From Lucifuga dentata (lineage: Eukaryota > Chordata > Actinopteri > Ophidiiformes > Bythitidae), in the NCBI GenBank assembly GCA_014773175.1, contig VXCM01001439.1:1-64000 (forward strand): 64,000 bases of DNA, in the 5' to 3' direction. The notes beneath the pieces are model-generated. The model saw only the letters and a list, made by a program, of their open reading frames with translations. It ran no database searches and was not told the DNA's origin. Positions 1-27,925 of this stretch are shown here, piece after piece (position 1 is the stretch's first letter; every line of letters begins with the position of its first letter). The position numbers were made by a program, and so were the translations under genes.

Positions 1-63
1 TTATTCGGGCTTGGGACCGGCACAAGGAGGACACTGGCTTGTGCCCCCTTGAGGCTGCATTAA

Positions 64-129
64 CCTTACATGTTTGAAAATTGAATATATTAGGCTCAAA
101 CATGCAAAATGGGTGGTATGGTCCTTTAA
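64..129. repeat. Solo terminal arm of the TTAAAGGACC inverted-repeat family
   Basis: The segment ends in GGTATGGTCCTTTAA and contains TTAGGCTCAAACATGCAAAA. This is the same terminal arm that closes the copies at 23360-23995, 37353-37953 and 56589-57256. Only one arm is present, so this is a truncated copy or a recombination remnant. Confidence 0.8.
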
Positions 130-1538
130 CTCACAGTATCTTCAAAAATGTTATCCTGCTTAAAGTGTAAGTGTGAAGGTGAGTGCTTCTCGCCTGATCA
201 TCAGGATGCTCAAACTCTGCCCATGTGCTCTTTGCATAGAGCAGAATTCACAGCAGCTCAGAGTATTATGCTGCTCAGCTATTAGTACATGATATGATTC
301 AGATTGTTGCAGGCAGGCAGAAATGGAACAGCTTCAGAATTACATGACCACCCAATTACGTGCCTGTTGTTGACTTTCACAATGGCATAAGTGCCGTTCT
401 GCCCACACAGAGGCAGTCAGTACATTTATATGGACAAATATTTCTTCAACCCGATTGAAAGAATTATGATTAGAGATTCCAGCTTAACTGTTTACATGGA
501 CGCTAAATAGAGTGATCTGATACTGTCCACTAAACCACTATGAAGCAAAGTATTAATCTAAATAGTTCTTGCCAGACAAAAGGGGGACACACACGAGTTT
601 TATTTTATCTTTGTGAGGCCCACAAATTGATATTAGCATCTAAAATGATTTTATTAGGCTTGAACTGTAAAATCAAACCTTATAACTGACTAGATGTTAA
701 ATTAAACATAACACCATCTGTCATCCTAGTTATAATCTTTAGCCCCAACAGACAACTGCTACTGGACAAAAGGGCATGTTTTCTCTCATACTTTATGTCC
801 ATTTTTAATTTTTGATAAAGATGTCAAATCCACACAGGTGAATTCGGTTGATTTGGCTGATTAGACGTCTTCTCGGGATTCTGTGGGTGTGAACAGATTG
901 TTCTTGACTAATTCTTCTCATAGGTTTGTTGCTCCTGTTGTGGTGAGAAAACTTTCGCCTTGGTGATTAAATCAGTGTTTCTTGATCCTTGTCCTCATAG
1001 CGCTGCATATTTTCCATTTCTCCCACACCTAATTAGCTAAATTGGCATATTAAGACCTGGGAGGCACCAAGTCTTGATAAAGGAGATGACTCCAAGCAAA
1101 GTTCCACTCCTTTTCATTATAAAAACAGGTCTAATGAACAGAATAAGTTAAAGCAGGCGTGGGTGCAGAGGCTTTAATGCTGTGTTCGACTTAAACTCGG
1201 AATTTCCAGCTCTGACTGGGAAAAATCAATGAAAATGTCCCTCAACTTGAAACTCTAAATGAGAAAGTTGGGCAAAGTTCGTCATGGTCAATATTGACAT
1301 AATTTTAATATGGCTGTTCACACCATAAACAGTAAAACTGATTTCTCTATTTATAAATGAATGTTTTAAATCAATCAGCATACAGACAAAATAAATAGAC
1401 AAAAGACAAAAGTTTTCACGGAGGCTTATGCACGTCGTGTAAATGACGTAATTCGGAGTTATGGCTTCACATTTCTGAGCTACAATGAACACAGCATAGG
1501 TTTGGAGGAGAATGAGTGGTTATTATATTTTCTCAAAC

Positions 1539-1539
<1 letters not shown>

Positions 1540-1596
<57 letters not shown>

Positions 1597-1610
1597 TTAA
1601 TTAAACATTN

Positions 1611-1664
<54 letters not shown>
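1540..1664. repeat. (GAAA)n microsatellite with assembly join
   Basis: Two GAAA tracts flank a single N at 1610. The unique tail GTTAATTAAACATT follows both tracts, so the second tract is probably an unmerged contig overlap and not a true tandem duplication. Confidence 0.9.
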
Positions 1665-1920
1665 TTAATTAAACATTACTACTTCATTATTTTACAAATG
1701 TAATGAAACCGGAAAACATTGATCTGCGGTGACATTTTCATATTTGTTCAAGATATGAGTAAATTTCCTGCAGCCAAAAAGAATTAAGCTGTAAAACATA
1801 TATATTTTTAAAACTGTTAGTAAAAACAAAACCTGAACTTATGAAGAATACATATGTCATATGTTGATTATTTCTATGAACTGACAGGAACTAATCTTCA
1901 TATAGGAATTTAAATCTCCC

Positions 1921-2232
1921 TCCCCGATCGATGTAACTTCCGTTTTCAGCACCATGTACAGCACCGTCACTCATCTTTTCACCGAGAGCTCACACGGCGG
2001 CTTGAGGCGGGGAGGTAAACTTTTGGCAATACCGGAGTGAAGGTTTATCGCCTTGTACACAGCAGCGTTTATGTCTTTACGCCAACGTTCCTCACAATCC
2101 GCCTGGAAGACCGAGAGAACGCACGGAGACCGAGAGGAGACGCACCGAGGCAGACACACATGAAATGAATACGCACAGAAACGGTTCCGTGAAGCAGATC
2201 TGTCGCTTTCTGATACTCGCTTACTGAGAGAT

Positions 2233-2264
<32 letters not shown>

Positions 2265-2364
2265 TATCGAGCGACTTTCACCGCGAAAGAGACCCGGGAG
2301 GAGAGGACTGCTGTGCGGGGGGACGCAAAGGGACTCGATCTGCATGTGAGACCGCTGCTGGTCC
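1921..2364 (+). promoter_or_regulatory. Candidate promoter and 5' UTR of the B-type olfm1 transcript
   Basis: The composition shifts here from AT-rich flank to a G+C- and CpG-richer stretch just before the B-type first exon, with an internal AAACAAAC-rich patch near 2240. An in-frame stop (TGA, 2347-2349) precedes the first in-frame ATG at 2365, so the preceding bases are untranslated in this frame. I see no convincing TATA box, and the transcription start cannot be placed. Confidence 0.5.
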
Positions 2365-18719
<16,355 letters not shown>

Positions 18720-19027
18720 CCAGAGAACCGGATCCAATACATTCATACATTTTGTCTGTGTAGAGATCTCCATATATACAAAAATATATCTGCAAAAGAA
18801 AAAGACTTAATGGCAAGACCATTCTATTTATTATATCAAATAACTATTGAGACTGCATCAAAACTGAATGCAACATGGATTGAATGTGCATATACATGAC
18901 TGAAAAAAAAAGATCTAAAATGGAAGGGTGTCATTCCAAATGCTGTATTTGTTATAGAACAGAATGCTTTATCAGTAAATATTTCAAAAATCACAGATGA
19001 TTCACAAAAAAACACGACTGTTTTGTA

Positions 19028-19033
19028 AATAAA
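19028..19033 (+). terminator. Proximal poly(A) signal AATAAA
   Basis: An AATAAA hexamer about 310 bases after the olfm1 stop; it would give a short 3' UTR. Confidence 0.5.
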
Positions 19034-20168
19034 AGTCTCAATATGACTTTACATAACTTTATCCGTAGTGGACTTTATTTTATAGCAGCCATCATTTTAA
19101 GGGTGTTTTATTTTGGAATGAAACTCTTGAATTGTTTGCCACATAGAAAATGATTGTAAAAGTAGAATATATATCAGATTTAAAAGAATAAGAACACATG
19201 CCAAAAAAAATCACGCCTTTTTTTTATAATGGATTGCCAACCTAGAAGCTCATTCCCGTGGCTCCGGGTCTTCGGCAGAAATCCTCCCCATCTGAACTTT
19301 GTTTTGTCACGGGGGTCCTGAAAAGACAAAGACTGTGCGTAATAAACTGTTGGACAACTTGGATCCCCAGGTCCCAGGGATGGACAGAAAAATGGGTGGC
19401 TGCTCCAGCCAGAAGATGTGAGAGCCTTACGGGTGCAGTTGTGTCAGATTTCATTTTTATCAGTACAGTAGCAAATCCAAGTCTGTAGAGAACAGCAACA
19501 ATAAGAACATCCACTAAAAGACCTGAAGGCACTGACTGTTGACAGCGCTGTTGTTTGAGATGATTTTCCTGTGTTAGTGACTATGTGTGAAAACGGCTTC
19601 CTTTGCATGAGTGTTTTCTATCACTCTGGTCTGCTCTTCTGAATGTCTTTTGCTGTATGATACTAGTTGAACAATAAAAAAAAAAAATGAAGGGANAAAA
19701 AAAAATGAAGGGAGGGAGGGAGGGGAACAGGAGAGAATACATATGGGATTTAAGGATTTGCAACAATTTTTTCTGTTTTCTGCTTTTCTGTTTTATTGTT
19801 GTTTTATTTCTATTTTATTTAAATTATTTTATTTCCTCTTGTATTGCTGTAACTGTTGGCACTGAGTTTTGCCTCTGTGTATTTGTTTGTTTGGACTGTG
19901 TGGGAGGAATCTATCTCATATCTCTCTAAAGAAAAAAAATAAGAAAAGAACAACAGAATGTATCGAATAATGTGTCCCGAGAACCTGGTTGTCCTATTTT
20001 CAATTCACACCATTCACCTGTAGTCGGGAGAGGTTTNCCCCACCCCACTGCTAGTGAAGGATAATGCTGTTTAAATGTAAACCCTTGCAGAGGAAAATGG
20101 CTTTCACTCCTTTTGCGCTTTGCTGGACATGTGTTGTATCTGAGATGAGATAGTTAATGATTCGTGTC

Positions 20169-20174
20169 AATAAA
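20169..20174 (+). terminator. Distal poly(A) signal AATAAA
   Basis: AATAAA in GTGTCAATAAAACAGAG, followed within 40 bases by a GT-rich stretch. It is the best candidate for the end of the long olfm1 transcripts. Confidence 0.55.
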
Positions 20175-20190
20175 ACAGAGAAATCTGACA

Positions 20191-23100
20191 CTCAGGTTGT
20201 TGACTTGTAAAAAAAAAAAAACTACTAGCTGACGTGGATCTGCACATTTCGTGCAGACTAGCTGTAAGAAGATCAGTTTTACATCACAGCTTATGCTCTT
20301 ATTTCTGGCCTTTTGGGTTATCCTTCATTAGGATTACGCAGAGGACACAGCTCTTGAGAAGAATTGCAGGAAGAGATTATTCTTCTTACAGACCCTGTCA
20401 CATGACACAAAATATTACACCTCATTCTTTTATTGCAACTGATTTACATTTTTATTTGTTTAGCCTCAAAAATCACTGTGGTAGTGTTTTAATTTTCAAA
20501 GACATGATCATTATCAGCTGACATAATCCCTATTTGTTTGCCTTTCCCACCCGCTGACATTTTTTTTATTTGGATGTTCTTTGCTGTGTGCAGAAATCTG
20601 TCCACTTTTTGTTCACTCAACCTTTTTCCCCTCTTTCTTTGATCTCTACTCCACTTCCCTAATCCTTTAGCCATTCTGTCTTTCCTCTTTCTTGCTACCA
20701 CTCTCTCACCCCCCCTCAGTCCTCTGATGTTTCAATCGATGAATAAATGATTGCTTCTATTTTCACTCACTTTGCTTTGCCAACACAAGCTGCTTTGCTC
20801 CCCAGAAAGAGTTTGAGAGAAGAATAAGAGAAAGAGACAGAAAAACAGGGAGACAAAGGGAGAAACATGTTTGGAGGGCAGTCTCTGAGCTGTCAGTCAG
20901 TAGCTGAATATATTTACATCTTTGATAGGTGATTGGCGTGTTAAGAGACACAGCAGCGGTCCCTCTAGCCCCAGTTCCCCCACCCACAACACCGCAACAC
21001 ACACATGCCTGTAAACCTGACACTTGCATTTCATTTCATCATTTTGCTTGTTGGCACTCTGTCTCTCCATTTCTGCACCAATGGCTTGTTTATTTCAGAG
21101 CTGAATAGGTGTAGGAGGTGTGGCTAATTTCTTTGCCCTCTAAATGCCATGAATCTAATGCAGCACTTCCACATAAAATAAAGGTCACACACAGTGAGAG
21201 GTTTGTCCTTGTTTGGACCTGCGTCATTTCCCCAAGGACAAAACCACTTATCAGTGACATTCAAAGCAATATATACTGTATATTGTAATTCTACACATGC
21301 CAACAATAGAGGCTTCTAAAAGTTAGACTTGCACAGTTCTACAGTTACTTTACAATGCTGCAGAAAATTTGATGACATGATTTTTGAGTATTTCTTTCCT
21401 TGCCAGATTATATAATTTTTCAGTATTTGGAAATGATCTCCAACACTTCAGGCATCATCTCTCTGGATTCTTTGTATCTCAGTACGCTAATGCATGCTGA
21501 TTACCGTTGTTCAACTCAGTATGATTGCTTCTGTGGCCTTTGTTGTACTTATGATTGACGGTTTTCACTAAAACAATGCGTCACGCTGTGTAATGATTTT
21601 TTGAGTAATTACCCTCCAAATGTCTCCACAGCAGAGGTGGTTTACTTTGACAAGTTCAATTTCCTTCATTTGTATCTCCGAATTGGACGAAGTTTGGGAA
21701 TTTTTATGATGTCATTCAAGAATTGTCATTATTTCATTTCCAATTCTCCAAGTTGGAGATACAAGCATTGTCTATTGTTGTAAAGAACTGAACATTATGC
21801 TCCCTCTTTTTATTTCCCATATTGTATATGCATGCACAGACTGTAGGCACACACACAAGCATGCAAATCCATGGGTGTGATTCACCAGGTCGGGTTTGGA
21901 TGAGGTTTTAATTAACGAAAATGAAGTTGTTATGTCAGGGAAAGGGTCACTATTCAGATAACGGCTGAAAATCACAACCTCATTCAGAAAATGTTTCTAC
22001 CTGGTGTAGAAGCACTTGTACATAGAAATTAAAGGTCAGAGTGATCAGATAATTTAGAATCACAGCTACTCAGCTTTTTATTCAAAGGCGTGTTCCAATA
22101 CAAACTGCAGTGCACATATAGTGGCTAGCTTTAGGAATGCGTCACTTATTTCTAATTAGAATTTGATGCATATGCACTTTAACATGCGTCCCTCCTTTCA
22201 ATCCAAGTTCATCTAAGATATAAAAAGATGATTAATCCGTTACTGTCAAGAGAAGCAATGCAGTAATAACATTTCCACGGCCTAGGACCTGCTCCTGCAC
22301 TCCGGCAATTACCAAGTCCTTTTAAATTTAATGCAAGATGACACACAGAGACAGTTTCTCAAATACACTTTTTTCCCTTTTTTTTTTTTTTTTTTTTACT
22401 GTTCTGCTGCAAAAATTTTCCATTCAGATTCATCTCACTGGAAGAACAAAAGAGAAATAAAGCTTGAGTGTCATATTTTCATTGGAGATGGGAACAATCT
22501 CAGAGTTAAAGCTGTTACAAGCCCGGTGTGGGCTGGAATAACAACTAATAATAAATCAATAGAACTGTAAAGTATAGGACTGAGAGACAAAAACAACAGC
22601 AATAAAGACAATTCATTTTTAATTATTGTGCAGTAAAAAAAAAAAAAGGCAAAGCGTGAAGAATGCAAGTTTCCCCTTTGTGATTCTCAGTGTACTGATT
22701 CCGTTTCCAACTGTGTCCTTGTCAGCAATTCAAACACCTGCTCTGAAACAAAATGTCTCCTTAATTAGCATTTTTCCTTAATTCATTGTTCTCACAGGGT
22801 GCATGCTTACACATACACAAGTGTGTGTGTGTGTGTGTGTGTCTGTGTGTATCACACTACTAAAACCACAACCAAAGTCACTCTCTCTATATATTATAGG
22901 GTAATAAAATGCACCTAGCCCAGATAACTAAACACAAAGGAGTAATAGAAATGCCTATACGGTATGTCTGACTTGTCAAAACTGCCTGCGCTCAGATGCT
23001 CAGCAGATGAATAGTAGCTAACTACAAAATATATGTGTCATATATTTTGGCATCAATTTTTCTACACCTAGCAATGAAGAGAGTCTGCTTTGAACCTTAA

Positions 23101-23195
23101 AACCACTGCCTGCCCGTGGGCTTTGTCAGGACTAATGAGGAAAGCTCTGTTCATATTTCCCACCATTCTGTACTTCAGTCAAAAAGCTTTGAGCA

Positions 23196-23196
<1 letters not shown>
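20191..23196. other. Intergenic, no gene seen
   Basis: AT-rich DNA with an A run near 20210, a T run near 22380, a GT tract (22821-22850) and an imperfect inverted repeat (21670-21764). Small open frames have no recognisable domain. Confidence 0.6.
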
Positions 23197-23261
<65 letters not shown>

Positions 23262-23262
23262 N

Positions 23263-23325
<63 letters not shown>
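23197..23325. repeat. Compound (TG)n(AG)n microsatellite with assembly join
   Basis: A TG run followed by an AG run occurs twice, separated by an N at 23262. The repeated order suggests an unmerged overlap. The predicted peptides across it (VCVCV..., EREREr...) are not genes. Confidence 0.95.
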
Positions 23326-23328
<3 letters not shown>

Positions 23329-23359
23329 AGAGTGAGATCATACTGGTGATTTTGCATAT

Positions 23360-23995
23360 TTAAAGGACCATTCCATCCATTTTGCATGTTGCATGTTTGA
23401 GTTACTGACAATCAGTTCCCAAAGCATACTACTGGAACGGTGAATTAAAAATGTTTTTCCTACCTTCCAGACCGCCATTGGTTTCAGTTCATTCTGGTAT
23501 GCTATTAAAATCAATTTGTTGATACTTGAAACGTTCTTGGGATAGGTAATCCATCATCATGAACAAGACATATGTTCAGATTTTTTTATAAGTTACGTAA
23601 TTTTAACATTTAAGCAAAATAAAAAGCATGGAGTGAATGTATGTCTCCACCAGGGAATACAGTCCCAAAAGAAGACCTGCGTTTNAATAAAAAGCATGGA
23701 GTGAATGTATGTCTCCACCAGGGAATACAGTCCCAAAAGAAGACCTGCGTTTAGCGAAAAATTTAAATGACCATGACTTCATAAGGCTGCGTAACTATTA
23801 GCAGGCGAAAAATTGATTTTTAAGGTGGGTGTATAGCTTGAATATTTGATTTTGAAAGATTAGGAGATTTTACAAAATATCAGGAAAGCTGAAATATGGT
23901 TTTATCCTTTGGGAAATGATTGTCAGTAACGTAACATGAATGGAAATTGAATATATTAGGCTCAAACATGCAAAATAGGTAGTATGGTCCTTTAA
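23360..23995. repeat. TTAAAGGACC inverted-repeat element, near-complete copy
   Basis: It begins TTAAAGGACCATTCCATCC and ends TATGGTCCTTTAA. The terminal arms carry CAATCAGTTCCCAAAGCATA and, inverted, CCTTTGGGAAATGATTGTCA. The internal part is not palindromic. A 67-base block is repeated on both sides of an N at 23685. The element is non-coding, so it is likely a MITE mobilised in trans. Confidence 0.85.
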
Positions 23996-24561
23996 GTCCA
24001 ATAAATACTACCTGCTTATATGTTACATTACTGACCCAACCATTTTCCAAAACAAACAAACAAACAAAAGCACATATATTAGTTGTCCTGATGTTTTGCC
24101 GAATCCCCTAATCTTGCAAAATCACATGCTCAGGTGATAATCCACCTTAATATTCAATGTTTCACTTCATAATGCATACGTCTGAATGTAGACAAAACAG
24201 TTGTTTTAATTTCTCAGTCTTCTGGCACTATATTCCCTGGCGGAGACATACTGTATGTTTTGTTCTGTGCAGCTCCGTGTTGGACTGGTTAAATAAAGTT
24301 ACTTCAACAAAAAAATTTAATGTGCATCATGTTCGCTGTGATGGATTACTTACCTCAAGCACATTTCAAGTCTCTACAAGTAGAATTTTATAGTGTACTG
24401 GAATTAACTGAAACCAATGGCAGTATGGAAGGTAGGAAAAACAATTCTAATATTTATCACTCCAGTAGTATGTTTTGGGAATGGGTTGTCAGTATTGTAA
24501 CATTGTGCATGTGGTTGTGTATATATTGGGGTCAAACATGCAAAACCACCAGGTCCTTTAA
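23996..24561. repeat. TTAAAGGACC inverted-repeat element, second copy abutting the first
   Basis: It starts directly after the previous copy within GTCCAATAAATACTACCTG and ends CACCAGGTCCTTTAA. The head arm is truncated. It resembles the variant at 12518-13057 more than its neighbour. Confidence 0.75.
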
Positions 24562-24605
24562 AGAGTGCAGGGATTTGTGTGTAATACTATTTTATGCATA
24601 TGTAC

Positions 24606-24680
24606 TAGAATAGAATAGCTTTATTGTCATTATACGTAACATATAATGAAATTACAGGTGCTTCTCCCTTAGTGCATAAG
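24606..24680. repeat. LINE-type 3' end (TTTATTGTCATTATA)
   Basis: TAGAATAGAATAGCTTTATTG followed by TCATTATAC and then ATAATGAAATTACAGGTGC is a motif seen at the 3' tails of many teleost LINE copies. Only the tail is present, a short 5'-truncated insertion. Confidence 0.6.
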
Positions 24681-26909
24681 TATAAAACTCTGCTGTGACT
24701 TATTATAGCTGTGCTTCATCAAGCATTCCGTACGCATGCTTTCACACTTAAGTGGCCACATGTAGTGCTGACATTTGTGCTGCATACAGTATTCGCCTGG
24801 ACAATATGGATGGTTTTTTGACAAGGGTCAATCTGTGTGTGCATGTATGTGCATACTTGCACATGTATGTATTGTTGTGGGTTATGTATTACTAACAAGC
24901 TGTGGTGACAAAATGCATGCCATCTGTGCACACAGGAGATTTCACACTCTTGTTCATGTTTGAGTTGTGCCAGTTTTCTCACAGTGGCCAATCATCGCAG
25001 GAAGACAAAGAGCAACAAGCTCCAGACTGTTAGCCGGTCACGTGTCCAGTGCACTAATTTTTTAATAAATATGGTTTCCACATAGAGATGAACTGTTGTT
25101 TGATTTTGGAGAGTGACAATGTCCTATCAGTTTATTTATCGTGGGAACCACAAATAAATTGTGTCGATATATTGTTTGAGTGCATAAGGAATATCATTCA
25201 AATATATCTTTTGAAGCATAACACAGTGGATGAAATTTAAGATTACACTCTTTAATGGCTTCTAAATTAGCTCTTGAGGATGTCTGATCTACAGTTCGAC
25301 TAGCCTTTGAGTCGTGAATCATAACTCCTGATTCAGTACAGGCATTTGTAATCCCTGGCTCCAGACATTTTGAGGACAGGCTGTGACAGAACAATGAATT
25401 ATTCACCATGGGCTGTTCACCTGGAATGAAACCAACGGACGGAATCAAAATGATGTGGGTGACATCATTAATGACTGACGGGAACAAAGAACAATCTCTT
25501 CCTCACTTGTTTCTATCAAAGAGACTTGCATATTTCCAAAATTACCACCTGCTTCTGTTAAGAGACTTCAAACGATGCCACACAGACTCGTCACCTGTGG
25601 AGAGACTCATTACAGCAGTGCAGTCTCTGTGTCTTCCTCAATTCATTTCTGCATAAATATCTAAGTTTCTTTTAATGACTCTACTAGAAGCACAATCAGT
25701 TTAATACCATAAAGGCCTAATCAAATAATTCTCATCCAAACATACCATGCCATTATCAAAGAGCTTCAATTTGCAAACTAATTTAATGTTGTGTCAATCT
25801 ACTTTACTCAGCGGCCGTTCTGCAGGAATTCCATTGATGCAGTAATGGCCTGATTACGCTCTGAGGTTTCTGTTTAACCTGACACCTTGAGTCTCAACAG
25901 AAGACATTAAAAACCGTATTATATATAACAAGATCAATACGTCCAGGTTTGCCCCCTTTGCACCATCAATGCATAATTATGTGCTCAACCTTTCTCCTCG
26001 GTCAAATGTAGACTCTATGATCTGGGCTTTAAAGGTGGTGCCCTCAATGTATTTATGCAGCTAAATACCTTGCACTTCTCTGTTTTATCTCTCCAAGAAT
26101 CCTAATCTTGTTACATGTTGCCATCACTGTCTACGTGCCACATCCTCTCTCTGTGTGTCGCTGCCTCAATTAACAAGAATGCAAATTGAAAGTGACAGAG
26201 CAATCGAGAAGTCCATTACAGAAAGACACAGTGAAATAGCTTGGTGAAGATCTGCGGCAGGAGATCCACCAAGTGCCGCAGTAATTGAACTCCTTGTGTG
26301 TGTGTGTGAGTGCACGTTTGGCGGTGGGCGTCATCCATCAATCTTTGCAAACTCAGAGTATAAATCCCAGGCTATTCTTCAAATTATGACAGACATTAAT
26401 CCTTATTCTGACATTATGATACATGATGCACAGTGAATAAATGTGAAATTAGATATACAGAGCAGTGCAGGTTAATACTTCTTTACTGAGCATCTCTACT
26501 GATGCCTGAACACCAATCCGCATTGACTAAAAGCTAATCCTGTGGTGGACGCTGCCCTCCTGGTCCAAATCCCGCTGATCTGTGTCCATACACTTGTGCA
26601 AATGTGCGTGAATAAATTGGGGCACAGACATGTACTTAGGCGTCTGTGTGCAGGGTTTACAGATATTGCAATGTGGGTTTAAAAAGTGCAATTGAACAGC
26701 AACCCCACAACATCCACACACTGCCTGTACCGCAGCACAGTACAGCTCTCCCCACTCCCATCTCTGCCCCCAGGTGCACTGAGGCAGAGAGCAGAATAGA
26801 GCAGAGCTGTGTGCCATGACAGTGACATCCATCGCACGCAATGAATAGTCAATGAACACCATCTGGTGCGTACAACAGGGGAGCACAGCTCCAATCGTTT
26901 ACCCTGGGA

Positions 26910-26915
<6 letters not shown>

Positions 26916-26957
<42 letters not shown>
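26916..26957. repeat. (CT)n microsatellite
   Basis: About 20 CT units. The Ser/Leu-rich and Glu/Arg-rich frames across it are artefacts of the repeat. Confidence 0.95.
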
Positions 26958-26960
<3 letters not shown>

Positions 26961-27806
26961 ATCCCACATGCTGTCTCTCTCACCTGTTCCCTCCCCTGCT
27001 CTTTGCCATTTTTCCAACATACAACACATCTACTGATTCTCTCTCTCCTTCTCTCTCTGTTTCTTTCTCCACCTCTACCCCCCCTNCCTCCCAACCCCCC
27101 ACTGATCCCCAGCCTCCTCAGTGGCCTCTGTGTCAGGCTAGTCATGGAATTCCTCATTTTAATTCAGCAGTACAATTCCCAAGTAGCAAATAAGGTGGCC
27201 CACTGCCTTTTAAAGGACAGCCATCTTTATGATTTATTGTAACTGAATATCTTATTAAAGTAGTATCAAAGTACGGTAAAGGTGCTGCTATGTAATCTAA
27301 AGAACGCTCCGTTTAGGAAAACTATTTCTTACAACAAACATCTATCATCTATCATCATATCTCATCTAGAATGATCCATCTACAATAGTTAACATACTCT
27401 ACTTTTTTATCTTCTGTCTTCACCGAATGTGTTGCATATTTTTACAGCTTTATAAAACAAGCAATAACATATCAATTCTCAATGTCCAGACAACTTTGTA
27501 TGAGATTCCATTTGTGCCAGAAATATATTGATGTACAGTTGTGTACAGTACAACTGTTCTGCTGTTTGACTTTGTCTATCGCCTGTGTTTTTGACTTTTT
27601 AGGGTGTTGGCCTGAGATTTCCCACAAATTGGAATGATCAGCCTCCCAAGTGGAAAGAAGTGCAAAATGTGGTAAGCCAAGCAAATGCTTCATTAGCTAC
27701 AGGGCTAAAGGGAGCGCACAGAGAATTTTGTGAAAGCTCATCAAGTTTGCAGCACGATGTGGAATTTTAATTCCTGATAAGAAAACTATATGTAGGTATA
27801 GGTAGA

Positions 27807-27819
27807 TTTTTGCTTTCTC

Positions 27820-27855
<36 letters not shown>

Positions 27856-27878
27856 TGTTATAGTNTTTTTGCTTTCTC

Positions 27879-27916
<38 letters not shown>

Positions 27917-27925
27917 TGTTATAGT
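27807..27925. repeat. (GA)n tract duplicated around an assembly N
   Basis: TTTTTGCTTTCTCATAGAGAG through AGTCTGTTATAGT occurs on both sides of an N at 27865 with slightly different GA lengths. This is probably one locus represented twice. Confidence 0.85.

Larger units (their letters stand above)
1..1920. other. Upstream flank of olfm1, no gene seen
   Basis: AT-rich DNA upstream of the first olfm1 exon. The only structures I can support are a solo end of the TTAAAGGACC repeat family (64-129) and a GAAA microsatellite broken by an assembly N. Open frames here are short and show no recognisable protein. Confidence 0.6.
18720..20190 (+). other. 3' UTR of long-form olfm1
   Basis: AT-rich sequence after the stop with three AATAAA hexamers, at 19028, 19673 and 20169. 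The last is followed by GT-rich TTGTTGACTTG, so the longest UTR is about 1.45 kb. It contains N joins at 19696 and 20037. The exact end is inferred. Confidence 0.6.

Noticed and set aside
1540..1664. Regular repeats as a possible CRISPR array
   Set aside because: They are 4-base microsatellite units without spacers, in a vertebrate genome.
23090..23411. Frames rich in Val-Cys, Glu-Arg, Ser-Leu or His-Thr
   Set aside because: They are translations of TG and AG dinucleotide repeats.
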